A stretch of DNA of 64,000 nucleotides from Microbacterium murale (lineage in GTDB: Bacteria > Actinomycetota > Actinomycetes > Actinomycetales > Microbacteriaceae). The translations under genes and the position numbers were made by a program. The stretch's first letter is position 1. Each line of letters starts with the position of its first letter. The notes beneath the pieces were generated by a model that did not search any database, was not told the DNA's origin, and was given only the letters and a program-made list of their open reading frames with translations. Below, piece by piece: positions 26,202 to 32,937 of this stretch. The DNA lies in assembly GCF_014635185.1 (NCBI RefSeq), contig NZ_BMCM01000003.1, forward strand, positions 295,623-359,622. The letters run 5' to 3'.

Positions 26202-26629
26202 CAATCGAATTCATCGATGCGGGGCTGGACGCCTATTGGTCCGCGACGCTGGCTTCTGCAACCGGCCTCGCGAGGCCCCCGTTCACGCCGGCCGTCAAAG
26301 TGAGCGGAGCGATGCTCTTCACCTCGGGGCAGACCTATCCGGTCGTCGGCGAGTCAGATCCAAGGCCGCCGGCCGAAGTGTCACTTGCCGACCAAACCCG
26401 TGCATGCCTGCTCAATCTTGAGCGCATCGTCATCGCTGCGGGAGGCCAGCGCACGGACATCGTCTCGCTCACCATCCACAACACGATGATGTCCGACCAG
26501 GATGTAGTAAACAACGTGTACACCGAGTTCTTCGGCGAGCACCGCCCCGCTCGGACACATGTCGAAGTCCGCCGCTTAGCCGACCCCGATCTACTTATCG
26601 AGATCACGGCGGTAGCGGCGCCCGCGTGA
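26198..26629 (+). CDS. RidA/YjgF/Rut-C-like family protein
   Basis: A 143-residue RidA-family protein (2-iminobutanoate/2-aminoacrylate deaminase fold). KVSGAMLFTSGQTYPV corresponds to the usual start, DQTRACLLNLERIVIAAGGQ is the central helix, and EHRPARTHVEVRRLADPDLLIEITAVAAP is the conserved end with the ligand-binding arginine. In pyrimidine degradation the RutC relative handles the aminoacrylate intermediate, so a similar imine/enamine clean-up role is plausible here. ATG 26198 overlaps the permease stop (ATGA). Last gene of the operon. Confidence 0.92.
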   Translation: MTIEFIDAGLDAYWSATLASATGLARPPFTPAVKVSGAMLFTSGQTYPVVGESDPRPPAEVSLADQTRACLLNLERIVIAAGGQRTDIVSLTIHNTMMSDQDVVNNVYTEFFGEHRPARTHVEVRRLADPDLLIEITAVAAPA

Positions 26630-27195
26630 CGGACACTTCCGGACGCCCCAGTCTCCCGAGGCGGACCAAAGCTCGGAGGTGGTTGTCCAGCGTTTCCCAC
26701 AGCTGAGACACCGTCCCACCATGGTCGACGACATGCTGGGACGGTGCCGTGTCCAGTGTTGTAGCGCGGCGGTGCGAAGCTTGAGATGTACAGCAGTGTC
26801 GATGCCGCTTGTCCGAGCAAACGATGAAGGCATGGGCGCCAGCTTCCGGGGGGCGCGCGTCTCAAAGCGGCGCGCGTGATGCCAAGCAGGGATATGCCCG
26901 GCTCGAGCGCGGAGACCGCGCTCAGTGCGGCGAACAGTCGAAATGCGGTGGCATTGAACGCGGTTACCGGGCCAATGACCATGCACATCGTCCGGCGACG
27001 CGGTTCGTGGAATCGCTTGCGGCGTGGTCCCGAGACTATCGCAGCTCAAACCGTGCACACCGAATCCGTCTGCCGAAACTAGGTTCCGGAGACCTTTTGT
27101 GGCAGCCCTCGCAGCATCCGGAAGTGGACCGCGCCACAAACGATCGTTTCCGGCTGGGCCGTCGCGTGCACTCCGCGCATGAGTTCGGCGTTGGT
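26630..27195. other. non-coding or decayed region after the catabolic operon
   Basis: About 570 bp with no gene I can support. Open frames exist on both strands, but none resembles a family. One minus-strand frame (about 26591-26752) has a CxxC pair (CLSCGKRW) but runs antisense into the end of ridA. The region contains the second AAACGATCGTTT palindrome and direct-repeat-like TCCGGAAG/TTCCGGAG patches. It probably represents eroded sequence between the operon and the IS-disrupted gene. Confidence 0.5.
27138..27149. promoter_or_regulatory. 12-bp palindrome AAACGATCGTTT, right copy
   Basis: Same 12-bp palindrome and nearly the same flanks (GCCAC before, CCGGCT after) as the copy at 20088. The pair brackets the GntR regulator and the whole catabolic operon. 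Either a shared operator or a short repeat left by past insertions would explain it. Confidence 0.45.
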
Positions 27196-27358
27196 TCACG
27201 ATGCAGCCCATCCCGGACGTAGGCCACTCCTTCGCTTCACGATGAAACGCACCGTGTCCGGGCGGGTATCGAGCCAGACGCTGATGAGATCGGTGAGATC
27301 GGTGACGTCCCGCTGTGTGGTGGAGTTTCTCGACACCGTGCGGGATCAGCTTCTGTGA

Positions 27359-28569
27359 TTATGCCGCGTTGAGTTCCGGGATCGCCACCTCCTCGTCGTT
27401 CGCGGTGAGGAGCTTCATGGAGTGTTCGCTGAAGTAGCGGCGGTCGGCGCCGTCCCATTCGTCGTGTTGCTCGATCAGGACGTGACCTGCGAGGCGCAGG
27501 AGCGCGGCGGGGTTCGGGAACGTGCCGACGACGTCGGTGCGGCGTTTGATCTCCTTGTTGACCCGTTCCAGCGGGTTCGTGGACCAGATCTGCCGCCAGT
27601 GCTGCTGCGGGAATCCGCAGAACGCGAGGATGTCGTCCTTCGCGTCCTCGAGCATCTCCGCGATCTTCGGGTGCGAGCGGGTCAGCATGCGGACGACCTC
27701 GTGGAACTGGCCGAACACGTGCTCGGTGTCGGGTTGCGCGAAGATCGTGCGGATGATCGACGCGACCATCGGCCCCGATGCTTTCGGGACATGCGAGAGC
27801 ACGTTGCGCATGAAATGCACCCGGCAGCGCCGGCGAACACGGTCTCGATCGCGGAGATCAGCCCGGTGTGCGCGTCACTGATGACGAGGCGCACCCCGCC
27901 CAGCCCGCGCGCCTTCAACGAGCGCAGGAAGCTCGTCCAGAACGGCTGCGACTCGGTCTCCCCGACTTCGAAGCCGAGGACTTCGCGGCGCCCGTCGGCG
28001 GCGACGCCGATAGCGACGACGACAGCTTGGGAGACCACGCGCCGGCCGACGCGGGCTTTGCAGTAGGTCGCGTCGAGGAACACATACGGATACGTCGTGT
28101 CCGCGAGGGACCGATCCCGGAACGCGGCGACGTCTTCGTCCAGGTTCGCGCAGATCCGGGAGACTTCGGACTTGGAGATGCCGGTGTCCGCGCCCAGCGC
28201 TTTCACGAGATCATCGACCTTGCGGGTCGAGACGCCGTGGACGTAGGCCTCCATCACGACCGCGAACAGGGCCTGATCGACTCGGCGGCGCCGCTCCAAC
28301 AGTGACGGGAAGAAGGATCCCTGCCGCAGCTTCGGGATCCGCAACTCCAACTCCCCAGCCGTGGTCGTGAGAGTGCGCGGACGGGTCCCGTTGCGTTGCG
28401 TGGTCCGCTCCGGGGTCCGCTCGAACGGGGCGGCGCCAATGAACGCGGCCGCTTCCGCATCGATCAGCTCCTGATAGAGCGTTTCCGTCGCGACCCGGAT
28501 CCGGTCGGTGACATCGGTGAGTTTCAGTTCCCCGAGGAGCTCGAGGAGGGCAGACTGGTCAAGAGCCAT
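27359..28569 (-). pseudogene. IS256-family transposase, frameshifted
   Basis: Mutator/IS256-type DDE transposase in two frames. The first part (ATG 28569 to about 27835) carries the first two acidic residues, in YPYVFLDATY and VRLVISDAHTG. The second part (from about 27832 to the stop at 27359) carries the third, in WSTNPLERVNKEIKRR, and ends normally. At the junction the family normally reads ...GA-x-WQRCRVHFMRN. Here it reads ...FAGA then, in the next frame, RCRVHFMRN, so roughly 13 bases including the WQ codons are missing. The protein is probably inactive unless the gap is an assembly error. Confidence 0.88.
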
Positions 28570-28632
28570 CGTGCGATGTGTCCTTACGTTGAGATTCCTA
28601 GACAGTTCTCACTGACCATCGCACGATGGCTC
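28563..28632 (-). promoter_or_regulatory. fold-back hairpin over the transposase start
   Basis: A perfect 16-bp inverted repeat, GAGCCATCGTGCGATG (28563-28578) and CATCGCACGATGGCTC (28617-28632), with a 38-bp loop, lies inside the IS. The left arm contains the transposase ATG (28569). In a transcript entering from outside, the arms would pair and hide the start codon. That is the known protection used by several IS elements against read-through expression. Confidence 0.7.
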
Positions 28633-28875
28633 ACCCACGTCTACGACGAAGGCGACCCTGCCAGAATCTCCACCACTCCACGGGACGTCACCATGAGATC
28701 GCGAGCTTGACTCGGCACTTCTTGCAGCGGCAGCGCCTGCGAGACGGTGTTGAGTTCTGGAACTTTGATGTGCCACCACCGCCCGTCGGGATGGACGGTG
28801 ACAACGTAGGGACGGGCCCGATTCGCGTTTGGCATAAGAGGGATACTTTACGCCGAGTCGCGGCTAGAAGCGAGG

Positions 28876-30342
28876 CTACTTCCGAGACGTCGCCCGACGG
28901 CCGACATAGTCGGTGTGGATCGCACCGGCGGCCGCGCGGTGTCGGTCTGTGACGTTGTAGCTATAGCCGAGGCTGTCGGCGACGATCGGTGCTGGCATCT
29001 CGAGAACGAGTGTCCGTAGGGCGGCGTTACGCGCACCGCGCAGGTCGATTCCGCGATCTCGGAGCTTGTTCATCATCGTCGACTGGTGCATAGGTTCACC
29101 CGGCCTGGCCCCAGGGAACAACCACTGACTGTTGCGATGCGCCGAGGTATTCGTGTTCGGCAGATCTCTCAGATGGGCTCGTACGATCTCGTCGAATGGC
29201 GTGGGCACGACGAGTTCATCGGCGGTGATAGCAACCGTCAGACGGTCACCAGCATCAGCAACTTGCGAGAGACGCATGCGCGCGATTCGAGTGAGCGGCT
29301 GCGCGTAGAGGAGAAAGAGCATGCCTGCGACTTGCTCGGCCGTTTCGGACTCGACGTGCGTGTTGAGGAGCGTTCGAAGATGCTGCACGCGCTGCTGCTG
29401 CGTGATGATCGGCTGCGTCTTCGCTACGCGGTACGGGAACTCGACCGATGCGATGTGACCGTTCTTGACGCCCCAGCGCACGAATGTACGGGCGAGACTT
29501 CGCGTGGTGGGACCTCCAGTCAGCCAATCGTCTACATCTGCTTGCACGCATTCCGACGGCGTGTGTCCGCGTTCACGCAGATGACGGAGGAATCCGATCG
29601 CGGTGGACGTGCTCTGTTTGGCCGATAGGAACGTCCCTTTGCGCATTTTTCCTGCGGCGTCGAGGGCGTGCATTCGTTGTAGATGCACCCAGCGGGCGAA
29701 CTGTCGAATCAGTCGCGCCTCGCTTGCGGGCTCAGCCGCGGTCATTTGATCGACCCAGGCTTGGAATCGTTCGATGTCGAAGTTCACACGTTCGAGGAGT
29801 CCGTGTTCGATGCAGAGCTGGCGGAGGAACAAGACTTTTTCGGGGGAGGGGTGCGTCGTGAACGTGTCATGCGTGAGCGGCGCAGCTCCGGTCGCGAGGT
29901 CACGCAGGAGCTGCTTCGCAGCGGGATTGACGGTGAGCCATATCGTGGCGCTTCGAGCGAGAGTCTGCGTTGAGAGAGCGTCGAAGAGTGGTCGGACGAT
30001 GGGGGAGATGTCGCCATCGTCCCCGGCGAGGAGCCCGCTGAGATCGTCGGTGAGGCAGCAGTGCGCGCAGAGCCCTCGTCGTACCGGTTCGTCCTCGCGG
30101 CCGCAGCGAGTGCAGCGGAAGTCTTTTGGGATGTCGGCGCAGTCCACGCATGCTGGTTCGCCGTCGATGAGTCCGGGCAAGAGGCGCGTGGTGCCGCAGG
30201 AGATGCACGCACCGTGGATGCGCGTGGCTCGCTGGTAGCAGCGGCGACAGATGCGTCCTTCCGGCCACGTCGTGGCGAACTTCACGCCGGACTGCTGGCA
30301 GCGGGCGCAGACAGCGTGGGGTTTGTCTGGTGGAATGTTCAT
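28876..30342 (-). CDS. zinc-finger protein with degenerate tyrosine-recombinase domain
   Basis: A 488-residue protein. Residues 1-100 carry six CxxC pairs (12/15, 32/35, 46/49, 65/68, 77/80, 92/95), which would make about three zinc ribbons. The middle has a SAM-like core-binding domain (WVHLQRMHALDAAGKMRKG...FLRHLRERG). The last 170 residues follow the tyrosine recombinase plan: AQPLTRIARMRLSQV in place of box I, GARNAALRTLVLEMPAPIVADSLGYS in place of the HxxR...LGH box, and a final tyrosine in HTDYVGR. The usual catalytic histidines are missing, so it may bind or direct DNA rather than cut it. ATGA overlap with the HTH gene. Proteins like this accompany tyrosine recombinases in actinobacterial mobile modules. 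Confidence 0.75.
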   Translation of the reverse strand: MNIPPDKPHAVCARCQQSGVKFATTWPEGRICRRCYQRATRIHGACISCGTTRLLPGLIDGEPACVDCADIPKDFRCTRCGREDEPVRRGLCAHCCLTDDLSGLLAGDDGDISPIVRPLFDALSTQTLARSATIWLTVNPAAKQLLRDLATGAAPLTHDTFTTHPSPEKVLFLRQLCIEHGLLERVNFDIERFQAWVDQMTAAEPASEARLIRQFARWVHLQRMHALDAAGKMRKGTFLSAKQSTSTAIGFLRHLRERGHTPSECVQADVDDWLTGGPTTRSLARTFVRWGVKNGHIASVEFPYRVAKTQPIITQQQRVQHLRTLLNTHVESETAEQVAGMLFLLYAQPLTRIARMRLSQVADAGDRLTVAITADELVVPTPFDEIVRAHLRDLPNTNTSAHRNSQWLFPGARPGEPMHQSTMMNKLRDRGIDLRGARNAALRTLVLEMPAPIVADSLGYSYNVTDRHRAAAGAIHTDYVGRRATSRK

Positions 30343-30674
30343 TCGGGGCGGTGGATGCGGGCGCGTCGCGGGCGCATCGCGTCCTTCCGGTCGCTGGACC
30401 CGCCGTTCGTGCCGTTCGCGGCGAGCCTTGCAGGTGTTGCGACGACGGCGACGGGGCAGAGTTCTTCGAACGTGCAGTCGAGCACGTCAAGCAGTGCCCC
30501 TAAGAGCGCGATGTTCATTCGCTCAGGTTTTGCACCGACGAGCCTGTAGATCTGCGACGCCGAAAGCTCGATGCCACGGTCCTTCAACTGAGGGATGAGG
30601 TCGGAGATATTGTGCATGCCGCCAGCGGTCATCAGTTCGCGCAGCCGCCAGGTGTACTCGATACGTCTTTGCAC
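30339..30674 (-). CDS. XRE-like helix-turn-helix protein of the recombinase module
   Basis: A 111-residue protein. The first 75 residues look like a Cro/C1-type helix-turn-helix: LRELMTAGGMHNISDLIPQL, then LSASQIYRLVGAKPERMNIALLGALLDVLDCTFEELCPV. The tail is basic and unstructured (SSDRKDAMRPRRARIHRPE). It lies 5 bp after the tyrosine recombinase gene and overlaps the zinc-finger gene by 4 bp, so the three are one transcription unit. Likely roles are self-regulation or a directionality/accessory factor. Confidence 0.8.
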   Translation of the reverse strand: MQRRIEYTWRLRELMTAGGMHNISDLIPQLKDRGIELSASQIYRLVGAKPERMNIALLGALLDVLDCTFEELCPVAVVATPARLAANGTNGGSSDRKDAMRPRRARIHRPE

Positions 30675-30679
30675 GTTGT

Positions 30680-31825
30680 TCAGTTCTCCTTCGGGCTGTC
30701 GGTGGTCGTGGCGTGAGCCATGCGGGCGATTGCGTCGTTGACGACGCGGGCGCGGTAGTCGGGGGAGAGGCCGGTGTAGATAGAGGTTGTCGATGCGTGT
30801 TCGTGGCCGACCTGCTGCTGGATGAAGAAGGCGTCGTATCCGATCTCCACCAGGTGCGTGACGTAGGAACGGCGCAGGGAATGGAAGTCGAGCGTGTCGT
30901 CGAGGCCAGCTTCGCGCTTGACCTCGTTGAATGCGCGTGACACCGAGTCCGCCGCGATCGGCGACGCCCCGTGGCCGCGTTCACTCGGCCACAGCATGGT
31001 CGCCAGCGGCGCGACGAAGAGGGGACGCACCTCTGTCAGCCATTCTTCGATACATTCGACGGCCCAGGCGAACTCTGGGAGTGTGAGCACCGCGCGGCGT
31101 TTCGGGGGAGACCCACGCATCGCCTTGCCGTGTCGGACATAAACGATGCCCAGGTCGTTGAACTGACGCGCCTGTGGGTTGGAGGCGAGATCGACGAGAT
31201 CGAGCATTCGCACTTCGTTGCGGCGCAACCCCCACGCGTAGGCGGTCTTCATGAGTGTGGCAATACGGAACGCCGGGATCCAGCCTTTTGACCCAGCGCG
31301 TCGGATACGCACGACTCGTTCATCCGCGCAGTCAAACAGGTCTTCCAGCTCATTGCGGGTGTAGGGGCGTTTGCCCGGTTCGCCGATTGCGTCCTGCACA
31401 TGACGGGCAGTGTTCCACTCATGGAAGACCTGAGCGGGGTGAGTGCCGAAGCGTTCCCAGCACAGCTCTCCCCATCCATACGTGGGGTCCGTGAGATATC
31501 CAAGAAACATGCGCAACGCATTCTGGTAGCCGAGCACCGTCGATCGCGACCCGCCTCTGAGTGCACGCAGCTCCATGAAGAAATGATCGACCTGCTCTAC
31601 AGTCCACGCCCACGGATACTCCTCAGCGAAGTCACGAAACCGCTCAGCGAGGCGACGTCGACTAACGATCGTCGATAGCGACAGGTTCCTCGCGAGCTGT
31701 TGAGCCGACCATCCGTCTAGCATTGCCGCCCACACTGTCTCCGGCTCGTTCAGGATCGCGACCCCCGGGGGCAGCAACGCACGCACGGTCGAAGCGTCCG
31801 GAGAGCGGGGGGATTGAGTTCGCAT
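30680..31825 (-). CDS. tyrosine recombinase/integrase
   Basis: A 381-residue, apparently complete tyrosine recombinase. The N-terminal core-binding domain (about 45-130) is followed by the catalytic domain. Box I arginine is in YAWGLRRNEV (R201/202). The lysine is in HGKAMRGSPPKRRAVL. H315 and R318 are in FHSLRRSYVTHL, H341 is in VGHEHASTT, and the nucleophile Y350 is in SIYTG. It heads a three-gene unit with an HTH protein and a zinc-finger recombinase-like protein. The start ATG (31825) lies within a cluster of TTCGCA/TGCGAA boxes. It may move its own module or the larger accessory stretch. Confidence 0.92.
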   Translation of the reverse strand: MRTQSPRSPDASTVRALLPPGVAILNEPETVWAAMLDGWSAQQLARNLSLSTIVSRRRLAERFRDFAEEYPWAWTVEQVDHFFMELRALRGGSRSTVLGYQNALRMFLGYLTDPTYGWGELCWERFGTHPAQVFHEWNTARHVQDAIGEPGKRPYTRNELEDLFDCADERVVRIRRAGSKGWIPAFRIATLMKTAYAWGLRRNEVRMLDLVDLASNPQARQFNDLGIVYVRHGKAMRGSPPKRRAVLTLPEFAWAVECIEEWLTEVRPLFVAPLATMLWPSERGHGASPIAADSVSRAFNEVKREAGLDDTLDFHSLRRSYVTHLVEIGYDAFFIQQQVGHEHASTTSIYTGLSPDYRARVVNDAIARMAHATTTDSPKEN

Positions 31826-31857
31826 TATGTGCGAAAGTATCGCATGATCTGCGAACT
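31817..31857 (-). promoter_or_regulatory. TTCGCA/TGCGAA repeat cluster at the recombinase start
   Basis: AGTTCGCA (31817-31824) and TGCGAACT (31850-31857) are perfect 8-bp inverted arms around another TGCGAA (31830-31835). The start codon of the recombinase lies between arms. Such spaced boxes are typical operators for small HTH repressors, or arm-type sites for the recombinase itself. Confidence 0.55.
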
Positions 31858-31995
31858 GGCGTCAAAAGCCGGGACAAAATACCAGGCCAGATGCAATTTG
31901 CGATCACCTTCTCACTGCCATCCGGGCGAATGAAGCGAGGATGGAGCGGCATCCATGCGAGGTCGTGGGCAAGCTAACCCAGGAGAGTCGTGGCA

Positions 31996-32022
31996 ACCGG
32001 CGTATTCGCATCTACCGAGAAC
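31996..32022 (+). repeat. direct repeat, right copy (candidate element edge)
   Basis: ACCGGCGTATTCGC (31996-32009) and CGAGAAC (32016-32022), the same pair as at 19936-19959 and in the same orientation. It falls in a 17-codon open stretch from GTG 31990 (VATGVFASTENM) whose first residues match those at 19933. The surrounding 31858-32128 region has no supported gene. Confidence 0.5.
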
Positions 32023-32041
32023 ATGTCGTCTTCGAGCTGAC

Positions 32042-32055
32042 ATAATGTGCATTAT
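32042..32055. repeat. 14-bp palindrome ATAATG-TG-CATTAT
   Basis: A perfect inverted repeat with 6-bp arms and a 2-bp centre in an otherwise GC-rich setting, 20 bp right of the direct repeat. It lies outside the recombinase trio and could be a recombinase core site, an element tip or a regulator site. Confidence 0.4.
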
Positions 32056-32128
32056 CGGCTAACTCGGGAGTTTGGCGAAAGCGGCGCACGACGAGACCCA
32101 AACCCTTCCAGGAACCCCTGCGCAACGC

Positions 32129-32422
32129 TCATGAGTGAACGACGCCAGCAGCCAGTCGCTGCAGCTCGACCATGTGCGCACGGAAGGCTCGTCGCCCTTG
32201 CGCCGTCAGGGCCAGCCAAGTTCGTTGGCGGGCGCTGACTGTCCGTTTGGCGATCGTCAGATATCCCGCGTCCTCGAGAGCCTTCGCATGCTTGGAAAGC
32301 ACCGAGTCCGAAACTCCGAGTCTGGCCTTGGCGAACGCGAATTCGACATCGTCGACCTGCGCGAGGATGCCGCAGAGCTGAAGTCGCGCCGGCGGGTGGA
32401 TCACAGGATCGAGACCGCTCAT
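32129..32422 (-). CDS. winged-helix transcriptional regulator (MarR/ArsR-like, HTH_34 type)
   Basis: A 97-residue DNA-binding protein. It starts MSGLDPVIHPPARLQLCGIL and has a winged helix: VEFAFAKARLGVSDSVLSKHAKALEDAGYL with the wing TIAKRTVSARQRTWLALTAQG. The family of short one-domain regulators usually controls the gene next to it. ATG 32422 overlaps the stop of the upstream membrane-protein gene as ATGA. A longer in-frame start would run through that gene and is rejected. Ligand unknown. Confidence 0.88.
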   Translation of the reverse strand: MSGLDPVIHPPARLQLCGILAQVDDVEFAFAKARLGVSDSVLSKHAKALEDAGYLTIAKRTVSARQRTWLALTAQGRRAFRAHMVELQRLAAGVVHS

Positions 32423-32865
32423 CCGGCGTCCGCCGCCGTGAGCCCCCGGCGCCACACGAACATCCATACGAATCCTGCCGCAGCGACCACGACAGCAGTG
32501 ATCGCGCCCATGATCGCGCTCACCCACACCGAGTCGGCGGCGAACGACACGAATGAGAGACCGACGTAGGCGACCACCATCAGTGCCACGACCCAACGCG
32601 TGCGCGCCGGCCCGTAACCGGACACCCACCAGCCGTGAGATCTGCGCCACCATCCGATGAACAGCGGCAAGGTGGCGAGGAAGACCAACGGCAGGATCCA
32701 ACTCCACGGCGATGCCAGTCCCTGCGACGTCACGACGGCACCGACACCGACACCAAGCGCAACGTGATAGCAGCCCTCTCCTGCCATCGCTGTCGCATAG
32801 CCTGCCGTTGCGGCGTCAAGGCTGGCGAGATCTTGAGCCGCATCGTGGCTGTCGTCGTTTTCCAT
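32419..32865 (-). CDS. small membrane protein paired with winged-helix regulator
   Basis: A 148-residue protein with an acidic N-terminus and four hydrophobic segments (YHVALGVGVGAVVTS, WSWILPLVFLATLPLFIGWW, RWVVALMVVAYVGLSFVSF, WVSAIMGAITAVVVAAAGFVWMFVW). This gene pair, a membrane protein with a one-domain winged-helix regulator, is common in actinobacteria and the function is unknown. The start codon lies inside a TTTCCATATTGGAAA palindrome. With the -10-like TAGGTT only 6 bp upstream, translation from a leaderless mRNA is likely. Confidence 0.82.
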   Translation of the reverse strand: MENDDSHDAAQDLASLDAATAGYATAMAGEGCYHVALGVGVGAVVTSQGLASPWSWILPLVFLATLPLFIGWWRRSHGWWVSGYGPARTRWVVALMVVAYVGLSFVSFAADSVWVSAIMGAITAVVVAAAGFVWMFVWRRGLTAADAG

Positions 32866-32900
32866 ATTGGAAACCTAGCATCATCTTTCAATATGGAAAG
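32859..32900 (-). promoter_or_regulatory. double palindromic operator and leaderless promoter
   Basis: Two related sites occur: TTTCCATATTGGAAA (32859-32873, perfect 6-bp arms) over the start codon and CTTTCAATATGGAAAG (32885-32900) upstream. On the minus strand TTTCCA (32899-32894), 16 bp and TAGGTT (32877-32872) make a plausible promoter ending 6 bp before the ATG. The sites cover both promoter elements, as expected for autorepression by the winged-helix protein. Confidence 0.65.
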
Positions 32901-32937
32901 TCGCATCACGTGATCGATCGCACGGACCTGTCCCGAT

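Larger units (their letters stand above)
27301..28692 (-). mobile_element. IS256-family insertion sequence, 1392 bp
   Basis: Both ends are visible. Reading inward from 27301 and from 28692, the first 30 bases agree at 26 positions, beginning with a perfect GGTGACGTCCCG and continuing with a shared TGGTGGAG. The right end is followed directly by ATGAGATC (28693-28700). The same 8 bp stand at 27284-27291 on the left, separated from the tip by a 9-bp near-duplicate, GGTGAGATC. This fits the 8-9 bp target duplications of IS256 elements. It carries one transposase gene on the minus strand, now frameshifted. The element sits inside a HicB-like gene. Confidence 0.9.
27196..28835 (-). pseudogene. HicB-like antitoxin gene, split by an IS256-type element
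   Basis: The gene starts at ATG 28835 and runs in frame to 28701 (MPNANRARPYVVTVHPDGRW, then WHIKVPELNTVSQA... SQAR). It then hits the IS at 28692. Reading resumes at 27291 on the other side (DLISVWLDTRPDTVRF...) and ends with TGA at 27196. Removing the element and one 8-bp target copy restores one 76-residue frame with the HicB layout: a Y-x-V-T-V...GRWW strand, VPEL, then an ARDLI-x-V-x-LD helix. HicB proteins are antitoxins that neutralise the HicA mRNA-targeting toxin. No hicA gene was seen on either side. The reconstruction is inference; the two halves and the frame are directly visible. Confidence 0.8.

Noticed and set aside
26591-27211. Minus-strand frame with a CxxC pair and a hydrophobic overlapping frame (26335-26988)
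   Set aside because: Both run antisense into ridA, lack a ribosome-binding site and resemble no family; treated as decayed sequence.
27196-27300. First read as a leftover IS630 transposase end
   Set aside because: Joining it across the IS256 element gives a complete HicB-like frame, which explains both fragments better.
28836-28875. Possible inverted terminal repeats of the recombinase trio (CCGAGTCGCGG versus TCGGCTAACTCGG)
   Set aside because: The match is short and gapped; the ends of the module cannot be set from this single copy.
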